DNA of 40,673 bases from Halomarina oriensis (GTDB taxonomy: Archaea > Halobacteriota > Halobacteria > Halobacteriales > Haloarculaceae). Each line of letters opens with the position of its first letter. The stretch's first letter is position 1. The notes beneath the pieces were generated by a model. It made no database searches. It was not told the DNA's origin and was given only the letters and a program-made list of their open reading frames with translations. This document shows positions 1 to 6,515 of the stretch, one piece after another. Made by a program: the position numbers and the translations under genes. Location of the stretch: assembly GCF_009791395.1 (NCBI RefSeq), contig NZ_WSZK01000033.1, positions 1-40,673 on the forward strand, given 5' to 3'.

Positions 1-828
1 CACCTCTCGACGGGACTCGGACTACTACACCCGCGAGAACGAAAGCGCGACCGACCTCGCCAACGTTCTCCTGGACGGCGCCGGACACTTCGAGGAGATC
101 GCTCAAGCACCCGGGCCACGGGCTTCGACTTCGTCCCGTCACTGAATCTCGAACGCGTCGTCGACGAGCTCTCGAAGGACCTCGGTGCTCGCGAGCGATC
201 TTGAAAATGAAAAAACGAGTTCGTCGACCCGCTGCTCGACGAGGGCGAGTACGACTACATCCTGTTCGACCTCCCGGGCTCGCGAAACAAGCTGACGAAC
301 AACGCGGTCGTCGCTGCGCCGAACGCTATCCTGCCATTGATGCCTGTCCCGGAGGCACTGAACGGTCTCAGGGAGACAGCAACGAAGTTGGTCGCACCGA
401 TTCGCCAGCAACTCGGCGAGTTCGACATCCTTGCGACCGTCCCGAACGACCTCTCGCGACGGGTCGACCAGAATACGAAGGACCGTCGACTACTGGAGTC
501 GATGAACACCGACGAGCACTTCGCGAGCTACCTGATGGCGGGCTACGACGGCGTCGACCCCGACTCTGGCGACCTCCCCGAGGGAACGACCGTCGAGGAG
601 GTCCTCGACGCGCACATCCCACCGTTCGCGCGCGTGACCGCCGAAGAGTGGGACGCCATCGACAACGGCGAGATGGCACCACCGAAGATTCCAATCCGAC
701 ACAGCGCGGCGTTCGGCGACGCCTACGAAGAGCGCCAACCGCTCACGGCGTACGATCCCGACCATCCCCAGCTGGACCACTTCGAGACACTGGCGCGTAT
801 CGTCGAACAAGGAGGTGTCCAGGCGTGA
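1..828 (+). CDS. parA: ParA-type partition ATPase, 5'-truncated and frameshifted
   Basis: Intact from about base 217, where the protein contains the switch motif FDLPG, then PLMPVPEALNGL and a C-terminal helical region typical of haloarchaeal plasmid ParA/MinD-like ATPases. These partition replicons together with a small DNA-binding partner. The Walker A loop is missing because the gene enters from outside the window. Upstream the reading frame changes several times: frame 1 to 2 near base 22, 2 to 1 near 110, then two in-frame TGA codons at 202 and 208 that two compensating indels around 198-216 (beside runs of A) would remove. Residues on both sides stay ParA-like, for example DYYTRENESATDLANVLL. 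I read this as poor consensus at a contig end more than decay, though a pseudogene is possible. The downstream gene overlaps its stop. Confidence 0.7.
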
Positions 829-1178
829 GCTTCGACCTCGGCGATGCGGCCGACGATGCTGATGACGACGAGGAGGAAGTAGAAGAGGAGTCGACCGAGA
901 AGACGGCCGACCAAGAGGAGCCGGCAGACCCTCCCGAGAAGACGCCTGCGTTCGGCTTCGAGAACCAGTGGCAACGGCAACTCTACCCGCGCCCCGAGTC
1001 GTGGGAGCGCCTTGAGGACGCGATGACGCTCGACATGGAGCGGGTGTTCCGCGAGCATGGCGTTCGGAACATGTCGAAGCGAGAGATCCACGACGCGCTG
1101 GTTCGGTTCAGCGCAGCCCACGCTGAGGAGGTCGCGCGGCTGGCGCTCGAAGAGCGTGGGGTCGACATTGAGGAGTAG
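825..1178 (+). CDS. Small acidic ParA-partner protein
   Basis: 117 residues starting at a GTG that overlaps the ParA stop (GTGA), with a good Shine-Dalgarno GGAGGTG at 811-817. Residues 1-50 are a low-complexity acidic tail (runs of D and E). Residues 50-117 form a helical basic/acidic domain (NQWQRQLYPRPESWERLEDAM, then EIHDALVRFSAAHAEEVARLAL). I see no recognised catalytic motif. Position and translational coupling fit the small second component of an archaeal par operon, which in known systems binds the centromere or activates ParA, so that role is inferred. The frame is open further upstream, but that is read-through antisense to nothing and overlaps ParA, so the GTG is preferred. Confidence 0.7.
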   Translation: MSFDLGDAADDADDDEEEVEEESTEKTADQEEPADPPEKTPAFGFENQWQRQLYPRPESWERLEDAMTLDMERVFREHGVRNMSKREIHDALVRFSAAHAEEVARLALEERGVDIEE

Positions 1179-1362
1179 CCGAGACGGTCAGCTCACGGTT
1201 CGTGGGCAAAGGCCGGGGAGAACGACCCCTGTTTTTGGCACAACAAGTGGGTACGTTAGCTCCGGCCCTGTCGATAGTAGCGGGTTCACCATCAAAAGCG
1301 TATGCCTCTCCTTTACACACTCCTTGGATACGCCTTTGAGCGGTGGGTTCGGACGAGTAGTC

Positions 1363-1638
1363 ATGAGTGAAGCCTCCAAAGTGGATGACGATCGCCTCGT
1401 CGAGCGGGTCGTCGCGACGGTCGACGCCCAGACCTCGCCGAAGCAACCCGACTCGGTGCCAGAGCACGTCATCGTTCGAGCCCTGTCGTGGGACCGTCGC
1501 GATGGTGCTGGGCACATCGAGGAGTCTGTCGTCTCTGCCAGTGATGTCGAAGCCGCAATCGAGCGGGCTGTCGACGAAGAGAGACTCGTCGTCGATGACG
1601 AGGAAGAACAACCGCGCCGGTATCGAGTCGAAATTTAA
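1363..1638 (+). CDS. Small winged-helix-like protein
   Basis: 91 residues from ATG at 1363. The C-terminal half (VSASDVEAAIERAVDEERLVVDD followed by RRYRVEI) has the helix-helix-strand-strand pattern of a small winged helix, and the N-terminal half is helical. Haloarchaeal replicons carry many such short regulators. A DNA-binding role is inferred from this pattern alone. It lies 184 bases after the par genes, so it may have its own promoter: TTTACAC near 1311 is the best TATA candidate and is weak. A strong hairpin follows it at 1681-1702. Confidence 0.6.
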   Translation: MSEASKVDDDRLVERVVATVDAQTSPKQPDSVPEHVIVRALSWDRRDGAGHIEESVVSASDVEAAIERAVDEERLVVDDEEEQPRRYRVEI

Positions 1639-1680
1639 TGGTCATGACAATCATGTCGTGTTAACCGAAAAGTCCGACAG

Positions 1681-1702
1681 CACCTGACGAGTTCGTCAGG
1701 TG
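1681..1702. terminator. Perfect hairpin after the small winged-helix gene
   Basis: CACCTGACGA-GT-TCGTCAGGTG is a 10-bp perfect stem with a two-base loop, followed by an AT-rich stretch (GGATTATTGTT). It lies 43 bases after the stop at 1638. It could end the par-side transcript or be an operator for the membrane-protein pair at 1788. Confidence 0.45.
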
Positions 1703-1755
1703 GATTATTGTTCCAGAGTAACTGAGTCCTCTTCTTTGTCCGATTCCGCCGCAAA

Positions 1756-1779
1756 CGTTAAAGTAATCGAGACTTAACG
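1756..1779 (+). promoter_or_regulatory. TATA box inside a CGTTAA/TTAACG inverted repeat
   Basis: CGTTAA (1756-1761) and TTAACG (1774-1779) are perfect inverted halves 12 bases apart. The left half merges into a TATA-like TTAAAGTA centred 28 bases before the ATG at 1788, the spacing of a leaderless haloarchaeal promoter. Confidence 0.4.
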
Positions 1780-1787
1780 GACTGCTG

Positions 1788-1994
1788 ATGACATTGATTG
1801 GTGCACTGACTGGAGCGGTAAAGTGGCTCTTCGGCAGTGGAGCAGGTTTCCTCGGTGTCGTTGTTGGCCTGATGGTGATCGGGGCGGGAAGTACAGTGGC
1901 TTCGACGATAGCGGGCGGCCTCATCTTCGTCCTCGGTGTCGGCTTCATAATGTGGGGCGAGCAAAGCCGTCGAGCGGCGGTGGGTGGTCGGTAG
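1788..1994 (+). CDS. Two-helix small membrane protein
   Basis: 68 residues with two hydrophobic segments (about 15-35 and 38-58: GFLGVVVGLMVIGAGS and IAGGLIFVLGVGFIMWG) and a short basic tail. No signal peptide or motif ties it to a family. It is translationally coupled to the next gene: its TAG stop overlaps the next GTG (TAGTG at 1992-1996). The pair resembles the tiny tandem membrane proteins common on haloarchaeal viruses and plasmids. Function unknown. Confidence 0.6.
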   Translation: MTLIGALTGAVKWLFGSGAGFLGVVVGLMVIGAGSTVASTIAGGLIFVLGVGFIMWGEQSRRAAVGGR

Positions 1995-2206
1995 TGGGGT
2001 TTTTCGGAAAAGGACTCGTGTTCCTTGGCTCGCTGACGGCTGCGTCTTGGATGCTCACGAAAGCCGAATTCTTCGACATGGTGGGCATGTCTGGTGGCAT
2101 GTTCGCCTGGGTCGGCCTATTCCAGAGCGTTCCTGTATTCGGGGAGTGGGTGGCTCCTGCACTGATTCTCTTCATCGTAGGTCTGGCTGTGAAAGCCGCG
2201 CTATAG
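1994..2206 (+). CDS. Second small membrane protein of a coupled pair
   Basis: 70 residues from GTG at 1994, with two predicted membrane segments (about 4-22 and 50-69) separated by a loop containing DMVGMSGGMFAWVG. The frame is open further upstream, but the TAGTG overlap with the preceding stop is the natural start. The gene converges with the minus-strand gene at 2207: the stop codons abut with no bases between them (TAG/CTA). Function unknown; it probably acts with the preceding protein in the membrane. Confidence 0.55.
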   Translation: MGFFGKGLVFLGSLTAASWMLTKAEFFDMVGMSGGMFAWVGLFQSVPVFGEWVAPALILFIVGLAVKAAL

Positions 2207-2533
2207 CTACTCCGACGACCCGCTGCGCTTCGGATTCACCGGCGAGAGATACTCAGATTTCGTTTTTCCGTCTTCCCACCACTGATAGTAGTAGTACTGA
2301 TTGCCGTCGATGGTCTTCGTCACGATGTTCGCCTTTCCAGGGACGCCATCGGGTCGATCGGCGTCGGCGACCTCGTCGGGGACGTCCTCTTCTTGGTCGG
2401 CTTCCTTCCAGTCGGCGAGCGCCTCGGCGTACTCTGCGAGCTGACGCAGCATCGGTGGCTTCTGTCGGTTAAGACCATCGACGATGTACTGTACGGCGTT
2501 GTTTGGGGGAGCTGGACGCTTAGCTTCGGCCAT
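2207..2533 (-). CDS. Small conserved haloarchaeal protein (YYYYQWWEDGK motif)
   Basis: 108 residues. The N-terminal half is helical (AVQYIVDGLNRQKPPMLRQLAEYAEALADW), followed by an acidic linker, then ITKTIDGNQYYYYQWWEDGK-type sequence ending in K-S-E-Y-L-S-P. The last part resembles the Y-Y-x-x-W-R-E-G-x-K-x-x-S-x-Y-L-G-P motif of short proteins widespread in archaea, often beside recombinases, whose function I do not know. The ATG at 2533 lies 30 bases from a TATA box (GATATAAG, reverse strand of 2560-2567), so the mRNA should be leaderless. An inverted repeat encloses that promoter, so tight repression is likely. Confidence 0.7.
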   Translation of the reverse strand: MAEAKRPAPPNNAVQYIVDGLNRQKPPMLRQLAEYAEALADWKEADQEEDVPDEVADADRPDGVPGKANIVTKTIDGNQYYYYQWWEDGKTKSEYLSPVNPKRSGSSE

Positions 2534-2537
2534 TCTC

Positions 2538-2577
2538 TAACCAAGGATGGCGGCAGTGTCTTATATCGTCTTGGTTA
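2538..2577 (-). promoter_or_regulatory. Promoter enclosed by TAACCAAG / CTTGGTTA half-sites
   Basis: TAACCAAG at 2538-2545 and CTTGGTTA at 2570-2577 are perfect inverted halves 24 bases apart. They enclose the TATA box (2560-2567) of the 2533 gene. The same arrangement with a 23-base gap recurs at 35269-35307. I read this as operator half-sites of one regulator. Confidence 0.55.
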
Positions 2578-2713
2578 AGAGGTGAGGTTGCTGTCGCTGA
2601 GGTCTTGCAAGAGAGGAGGGGACCCCGCATCCAAGAGAAAATGAGCGCCAAAACGTTGCATTCGTCGATAGCAACGTCGAGATGTTCGTAGTCTTCAACG
2701 ACTGGAGTGTGAG

Positions 2714-3859
2714 TTACTCCTGATCGGCTTCTCGGTCGTTGCCCTCGTCTTCGAGGGGAGGTAGCGGTTCGTCGACGCCGACAGCCATCTCCTCGTCGGT
2801 GAGGTAGCGGGTAGCCAATCCTTTCGTGTAATAGTGAGGGATGCGCGAGGAAAGCGTAGTCTCGAGCGTGCCACCCCCCATCCTCGTGCAAATGGCCACC
2901 CAGATGACGACAGCAACGACCCCACACGCTTCCGTTAGAACCTCTTCAGTCGAGTAACCGGGGTGAAGGACACGAACGGCAGTAACCGACCACTGAAATA
3001 CCGCAGAGACGATTGGTGAGGGCTGTTCACGTCCGGCTGCCCATAGTTCGTCGAGGATGATGTCTCCGAGTGTCGGGTTGTGGTACCCAGATGTAGCCGG
3101 GTCGACCGTGTAGTCTATCCCCTGAAACAGGGTGTCGAATATGTCAGAGGGGGGCCCGAACGTTTGTAGTTCTTCTACCGCGAGCGCCGCGTTGACACCC
3201 TTCATCATCTCTTTCCCAAGCGTGACCTTCGGTATCTGGCCTGTGAGGCGCATTTGTTCAGCGACCGATGTGAGGTCCATCGCTCCTTGGATTGCTTGGG
3301 TCGTCGGGGTAAAGCCGGAGGAGGCGTGCATGGCCTGGATGGCCGGAGATATATCGAGTGCTCCGTGCAGCGCTTGAACGGCTGGCGAAATATCGTTGCT
3401 GGCGCCAACCAGTGTTGGTGCAATGTCTGCTGCGCGGAGAATCTCGTTGGCAGGCAGGTGCGCTGCCGTGAGGGTCGAGGTGATGGTGCTGGAGTCACCG
3501 AGGACGCTTTGAGCCATCGTTGGACTCATCACATCTGCTGCATCCACTTCTGCTCCTGTGAGCGCGGTGGTGAGCGTCGAAGCCTCGGTTGGTGTGGGGG
3601 TGAAGTCTATGAGGTTCGCGGTTTCGACCGCCGGTCCGAGATTGTTGAGCGCGCTCGCCTCGCCGAGAGCACCCTTCATGGCGAGTTCGAGGCTGGAATT
3701 TGCATCAACGGGTGTTCCAGCCATTCCAGCAACTGTAGCGGCGTCAAGTGTTGAAGAGTCGAACGCCGCCGCTAGTATCTCACTCGTCCCGGCGACTTCC
3801 TCGGACACAGCATGGAGGGCTGAGAATTTCGAGATATCTGAGGTCATTCCGAAGACCAT
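2714..3859 (-). CDS. Repeat-rich helical protein with a C-terminal membrane segment
   Basis: 381 residues. A long helical, Ala/Thr-rich N-terminal part includes tandem 13-residue repeats at about 157-195 (ISPAVQALHGALD, ISPAIQAMHASSG, FTPTTQAIQGAMD). A predicted membrane helix lies at about 311-326 (CGVVAVVIWVAI) and the tail is acidic. The ATG at 3859 is 28 bases from a TATA box on the reverse strand (3884-3891), so this start is preferred over the second ATG at 3847. A GCGCGTACGCGC palindrome sits just upstream. The protein matches no family I can name. Repeats of this kind occur in phage tape-measure-like and some defence-linked proteins, and the place beside an integrase suggests accessory cargo; both points are inference. 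Its codon use is less GC-biased than the large operons. Confidence 0.65.
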   Translation of the reverse strand: MVFGMTSDISKFSALHAVSEEVAGTSEILAAAFDSSTLDAATVAGMAGTPVDANSSLELAMKGALGEASALNNLGPAVETANLIDFTPTPTEASTLTTALTGAEVDAADVMSPTMAQSVLGDSSTITSTLTAAHLPANEILRAADIAPTLVGASNDISPAVQALHGALDISPAIQAMHASSGFTPTTQAIQGAMDLTSVAEQMRLTGQIPKVTLGKEMMKGVNAALAVEELQTFGPPSDIFDTLFQGIDYTVDPATSGYHNPTLGDIILDELWAAGREQPSPIVSAVFQWSVTAVRVLHPGYSTEEVLTEACGVVAVVIWVAICTRMGGGTLETTLSSRIPHYYTKGLATRYLTDEEMAVGVDEPLPPLEDEGNDREADQE

Positions 3860-3898
3860 GTATAGTCACATTTCACGGTTGTAATATTTAAGATTCAC

Positions 3899-3910
3899 GC
3901 GCGTACGCGC
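3899..3910. promoter_or_regulatory. GCGCGTACGCGC palindrome
   Basis: Perfect 12-bp palindrome directly upstream of the TATA box of the 3859 gene, in the divergent region shared with the integrase. Position fits a regulator-binding site. Confidence 0.35.
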
Positions 3911-3957
3911 ACAGATTCGGTATCGCGTGATATGGTTTAAACAAATTACAGGTGGGT

Positions 3958-4055
3958 GAATATCTGCGCCTTGAGGCCTGTATCGGCGTTGAGGGCCGGT
4001 TCAGATATTCCGGGATGCCACTATGTTGTAAAGACACACAACCAAGTAGATATTT
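3958..4055 (+). promoter_or_regulatory. Integrase promoter with AT-rich inverted repeat
   Basis: GAATATCTG (3958-3966) and CAGATATTC (4002-4010) are perfect inverted halves. A third related site, AGATATTTCCGG, starts at 4048 and contains the likely TATA box, 35 bases before the integrase ATG at 4087. The CAGATATTCCGG and AGATATTTCCGG similarity suggests repeated binding sites, perhaps arm sites of the recombinase or sites for its regulator. Confidence 0.35.
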
Positions 4056-4086
4056 CCGGGGCCTCGCCCTCGGGTCGTCGTACGAG

Positions 4087-5262
4087 ATGGAACCCACCGA
4101 GACGGCCGTTACTCCCGGGGACGACGGCCAGCAAACATCGCTGCAGATAGCGGCCGAGCGCTACCTCCGGTCGAAGTCGACAGGTCGAGATGACGACGGT
4201 GACCCGACCGGCGCGTACGTCGACGCCGCGGGCTCGGAGCTCCGGCGGTTCATCGGCTGGATGCACGCCCGCGGTCGTGACCTCGACGACCTCGCCGGTG
4301 ACGATGGACCGCTCGTGATGCGTCGCTACGCCGAGCGTCTCGATGACCGTGTCACTGCGGGTGGTATCGCGGGTTCGACCGCGAACTCGTACTTTTCGTA
4401 TCTATCTGGGTTCCTCACCTACTGCGTCCGTGACGATCGCCTCCCGACGAACCCTGCCCTCACCAACGCCGCCCAGGAGGCGCTCCCGGCTGGCGAATCC
4501 TCGCGAACAGACCAGCAGTTCTGGACGACCGAGCAGCGTCGCCAGCTCGTCGGCTACGTCGACCACCGCGCAGCGGAGGCTGTCGACGAGAAGGGGTTCG
4601 ATGCGACCACTGAGGCACGTGACCGAGCGCTCGTGCGCGTGCTCGCGTACTCGGCCGTTCGTGGCGCGGAGGTGCTGCGCCATCCGAAGGACGACCGTGA
4701 GGGGCGTCAGGGCCTTCGGTGGGGCGACGTCGACCTGGAGGGCCAGACGATGCGCATCCTCGGGAAGGACCTGCACCTCGGGCCCGCAGCGCTCCCACAG
4801 AAGTCGGCGGTCGGCCTCGAACGGTGGCAGGCTGTCCAGCGCCCCGTAAGCGAGGATTGGCCGGTGTTCCCGACCGGGCACGCCCCCTCGAAGTACGACG
4901 CCGTTCGCACAGTGCTGGGGGACGATGTCGACGTCGCCAACCTCGCGTCGGAAGCGGGCGGCATCGACTCACTCCTTCGCGAGCGCGATCTCGCTCCACC
5001 ATCGCTTACGACCGAGGGCGCACGCACTGTCATGAAGCGACTCACCACCGAGGCGGGTATCGAAGTTGAGGACCGAGCGGGCTACCTCCAACTCCACGGC
5101 GCTCGTCGAGGCATCGTCGGCGAGGTCTACCGGCGCGATCGGGGCGACGCCCAGGACCTCGCTCGGCACAAGGATCTCTCGACGACCCATGCCGCCTACC
5201 AGCACATCGACGTCGAGGAGCAGACCGAACGCTTCGACGACCATCTCTCTAACATCGATTGA
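4087..5262 (+). CDS. Tyrosine recombinase/integrase (XerC/D-like)
   Basis: 391 residues from ATG 4087. An N-terminal SAM-like core-binding domain spans about 17-135. The catalytic domain spans about 145-385 with the full set of family residues: R192 (SAVRGAEV), K227 (ILGKDLH), H337-x-x-R340 (LHGAR), H361 (ARHKDL) and the nucleophile Y371 (AAYQHI). Family members cut and rejoin DNA at att sites through a 3'-phosphotyrosine, usually in tRNA genes in archaea. Here it would integrate, excise or resolve this element. The upstream in-frame extension to 3952 crosses the promoter repeats and is not used. The only tRNA-like sequence seen is at 31237-31280, far from this gene. Confidence 0.9.
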   Translation: MEPTETAVTPGDDGQQTSLQIAAERYLRSKSTGRDDDGDPTGAYVDAAGSELRRFIGWMHARGRDLDDLAGDDGPLVMRRYAERLDDRVTAGGIAGSTANSYFSYLSGFLTYCVRDDRLPTNPALTNAAQEALPAGESSRTDQQFWTTEQRRQLVGYVDHRAAEAVDEKGFDATTEARDRALVRVLAYSAVRGAEVLRHPKDDREGRQGLRWGDVDLEGQTMRILGKDLHLGPAALPQKSAVGLERWQAVQRPVSEDWPVFPTGHAPSKYDAVRTVLGDDVDVANLASEAGGIDSLLRERDLAPPSLTTEGARTVMKRLTTEAGIEVEDRAGYLQLHGARRGIVGEVYRRDRGDAQDLARHKDLSTTHAAYQHIDVEEQTERFDDHLSNID

Positions 5263-5268
5263 ATTCTT

Positions 5269-5289
5269 CGGCCTCTGATATATCCAGGT
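5269..5289 (+). promoter_or_regulatory. Promoter of the methyltransferase operon, duplicated at 32061
   Basis: CGGCCTCTGATATATCC followed by AGGT matches 32061-32081 at 20 of 21 positions. The TATA box (GATATATC, 5277-5284) is centred 27.5 bases before the ATG at 5308, exactly as at the other copy, so both genes should give leaderless mRNA under the same control. Confidence 0.65.
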
Positions 5290-5307
5290 GACTCACGAGG
5301 ATGTGAT

Positions 5308-5730
5308 ATGGCCTCAGAGGTCACCATCAACGACGATACGGAGGACTACGCCGAATACGAGGCGCGTTGCGACGAACTCAACGAAGGCCTGTTGAAGGCC
5401 TACGCCGCTGGGTTCTCGAAGGCGCTCGAAACGTTCGACGTCCAGGTGGACTTCGACACCGACCCGGAATCGATTCAGGAAAACCGGTTCGTCATGGAGA
5501 GCCACTACTACTTCTGGGACGGCCGGCTGAAGCCGCTCAAACTGTTCCTCCGTGACCAGTTCCACCTCGACGAAGACGACGACCGGGCTGCTCCGAGATG
5601 CTACGAGGACGGGTGTGACGAGGAGGCAACGCACGTCTCGGCGGGTGGAGACGTCCTGTGCGGCGAGCACCGTCATGACGGGGACGCCCCGCTCGCTGTC
5701 TTCGAGGACTACGAGGTAAACGATGAGTGA
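5308..5730 (+). CDS. Acidic zinc-binding protein, first gene of the methyltransferase operon
   Basis: 140 residues. Residues 1-90 are acidic and helical (YEARCDELNEGLLKAYAAGF, ESHYYFWDGRLKPLKLFL). Residues 97-122 carry C-x4-C (CYEDGC) followed by C-x2-H-x-H (CGEHRH), a likely small zinc site of the type seen in host-cell-like or viral adaptor proteins. I do not recognise a named family. It heads a run of nine genes to 8933 in which each stop overlaps the next start (here ATGAGTGA), so they are almost certainly cotranscribed. Confidence 0.65.
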   Translation: MASEVTINDDTEDYAEYEARCDELNEGLLKAYAAGFSKALETFDVQVDFDTDPESIQENRFVMESHYYFWDGRLKPLKLFLRDQFHLDEDDDRAAPRCYEDGCDEEATHVSAGGDVLCGEHRHDGDAPLAVFEDYEVNDE

Positions 5731-5878
5731 CGCGAAACCGCCGCAGGAGGTATTTCAATGCCCGGAGTGTGGCTATCAACCGCGTCAGTGCGCCGAACCG
5801 GGCGACGAGGGGGCGTGCGCGTCCTGTGGCGTTGAGTTTCCAGTCGGCGCGACGAGAAAGGTGGTCAGTCGTGAGTGA
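5723..5878 (+). CDS. 51-residue zinc-ribbon protein
   Basis: Short gene with ATG overlapping the previous stop. Two knuckles, C-P-E-C-G at about 13-17 and C-A-S-C-G at about 32-36, make a textbook zinc ribbon. The gene ends in GTGAGTGA, overlapping the next GTG start. Haloarchaea have many such one-domain zinc proteins of regulatory or protein-contact type. No specific role can be read. Confidence 0.6.
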   Translation: MSDAKPPQEVFQCPECGYQPRQCAEPGDEGACASCGVEFPVGATRKVVSRE

Positions 5879-6092
5879 CCGACGCTCGCAGGAAGTTCAG
5901 CAGGACGGCGACGGCCAGAACGTTTGGATAATCACTGTTCGAGACTCCGACTCGGGGAAGTGGACGCGAGACGTGTTCATGGCGTACACACTCAATAACG
6001 CCAAGCATCAGGCGAAGTACGCCGTGCGAGACACCTACGACGAACCGCAGGTAATCTACACTGAGGAGGTGGCTACCGATGTCTCGGCCTGA
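5871..6092 (+). CDS. Small protein of the methyltransferase operon
   Basis: 73 residues from GTG 5871, coupled to the preceding stop. The core is strand-rich with a helix (VWIITVRDSDSGKWTRDVFM, then TLNNAKHQAKYAVRDTYDEPQVIYTEE), consistent with a small alpha/beta fold. No motif recognised. The frame is open upstream to 5727, but that part would encode an Arg-rich sequence out of character with the protein and overlaps the zinc ribbon, so it is not used. Confidence 0.55.
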   Translation: MSDRRSQEVQQDGDGQNVWIITVRDSDSGKWTRDVFMAYTLNNAKHQAKYAVRDTYDEPQVIYTEEVATDVSA

Positions 6093-6294
6093 TAAGCTCT
6101 CCACGAGCGACGGTCGAGACGGTGACTCGTCGCAGGGGATGTATCACTTCGAATGTGGCAAGTGCGGATGGGTAGAGAAAATCGACGGTGCTGGCGACGC
6201 CGAGCGAGAAGGTATGAGCCACGAAGACCACGCAGGTGTCGGTCACAGCGTCACTATCACGCGAGAACGTGACGGGCGGGTGATTCACCCATGA
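6079..6294 (+). CDS. 71-residue Cys/His zinc-type protein
   Basis: Starts inside the previous gene with a clear ribosome site (GAGGAGGTGG ending 7 bases before ATG 6079). C-G-K-C at about 27-30 (FECGKCGWVEKI) followed by H48, H51 and H56 (MSHEDHAGVGHSVTI) gives a C-x2-C/H-x2-H-type candidate zinc site, a layout common in haloarchaeal small proteins. Stop overlaps the next ATG (ATGA). Function unknown. Confidence 0.6.
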   Translation: MSRPDKLSTSDGRDGDSSQGMYHFECGKCGWVEKIDGAGDAEREGMSHEDHAGVGHSVTITRERDGRVIHP

Positions 6295-6515
6295 GTGAGT
6301 GGAAATTCGAGGACGGCGACCTGATTCGAGAGACTGAACAGCAGTTTGCCCCCGGCGGTATCGCTGTCGAGAAAGCCGAGTACGCCGTCACGCACTTACT
6401 CTCTGAACCGGACGGGACGCGGTACTACCACGTCGAAGCGACTGACTCCGGCGAAGGGTCGCTTTACCGCGCGAAGACGCTCGAACTGAACTACGAGGTG
6501 TCTCCCCGTGAGTGA
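6291..6515 (+). CDS. Small acidic protein before the methyltransferase
   Basis: 74 residues, strand-rich (WKFEDGDLIRETEQQF, TRYYHVEATDSGEGSLYRAKTL), no Cys. Its end overlaps the methyltransferase start (GTGAGTGA at 6508-6515). Not recognised. The coupling suggests it is made in step with the methyltransferase. Confidence 0.55.
   Translation: MSEWKFEDGDLIRETEQQFAPGGIAVEKAEYAVTHLLSEPDGTRYYHVEATDSGEGSLYRAKTLELNYEVSPRE

Noticed and set aside
201-824. Long open frame upstream of the 825 gene
   Set aside because: It overlaps ParA in another frame and gives an Arg-rich unstructured product; GTG 825 with a ribosome site is the better start.
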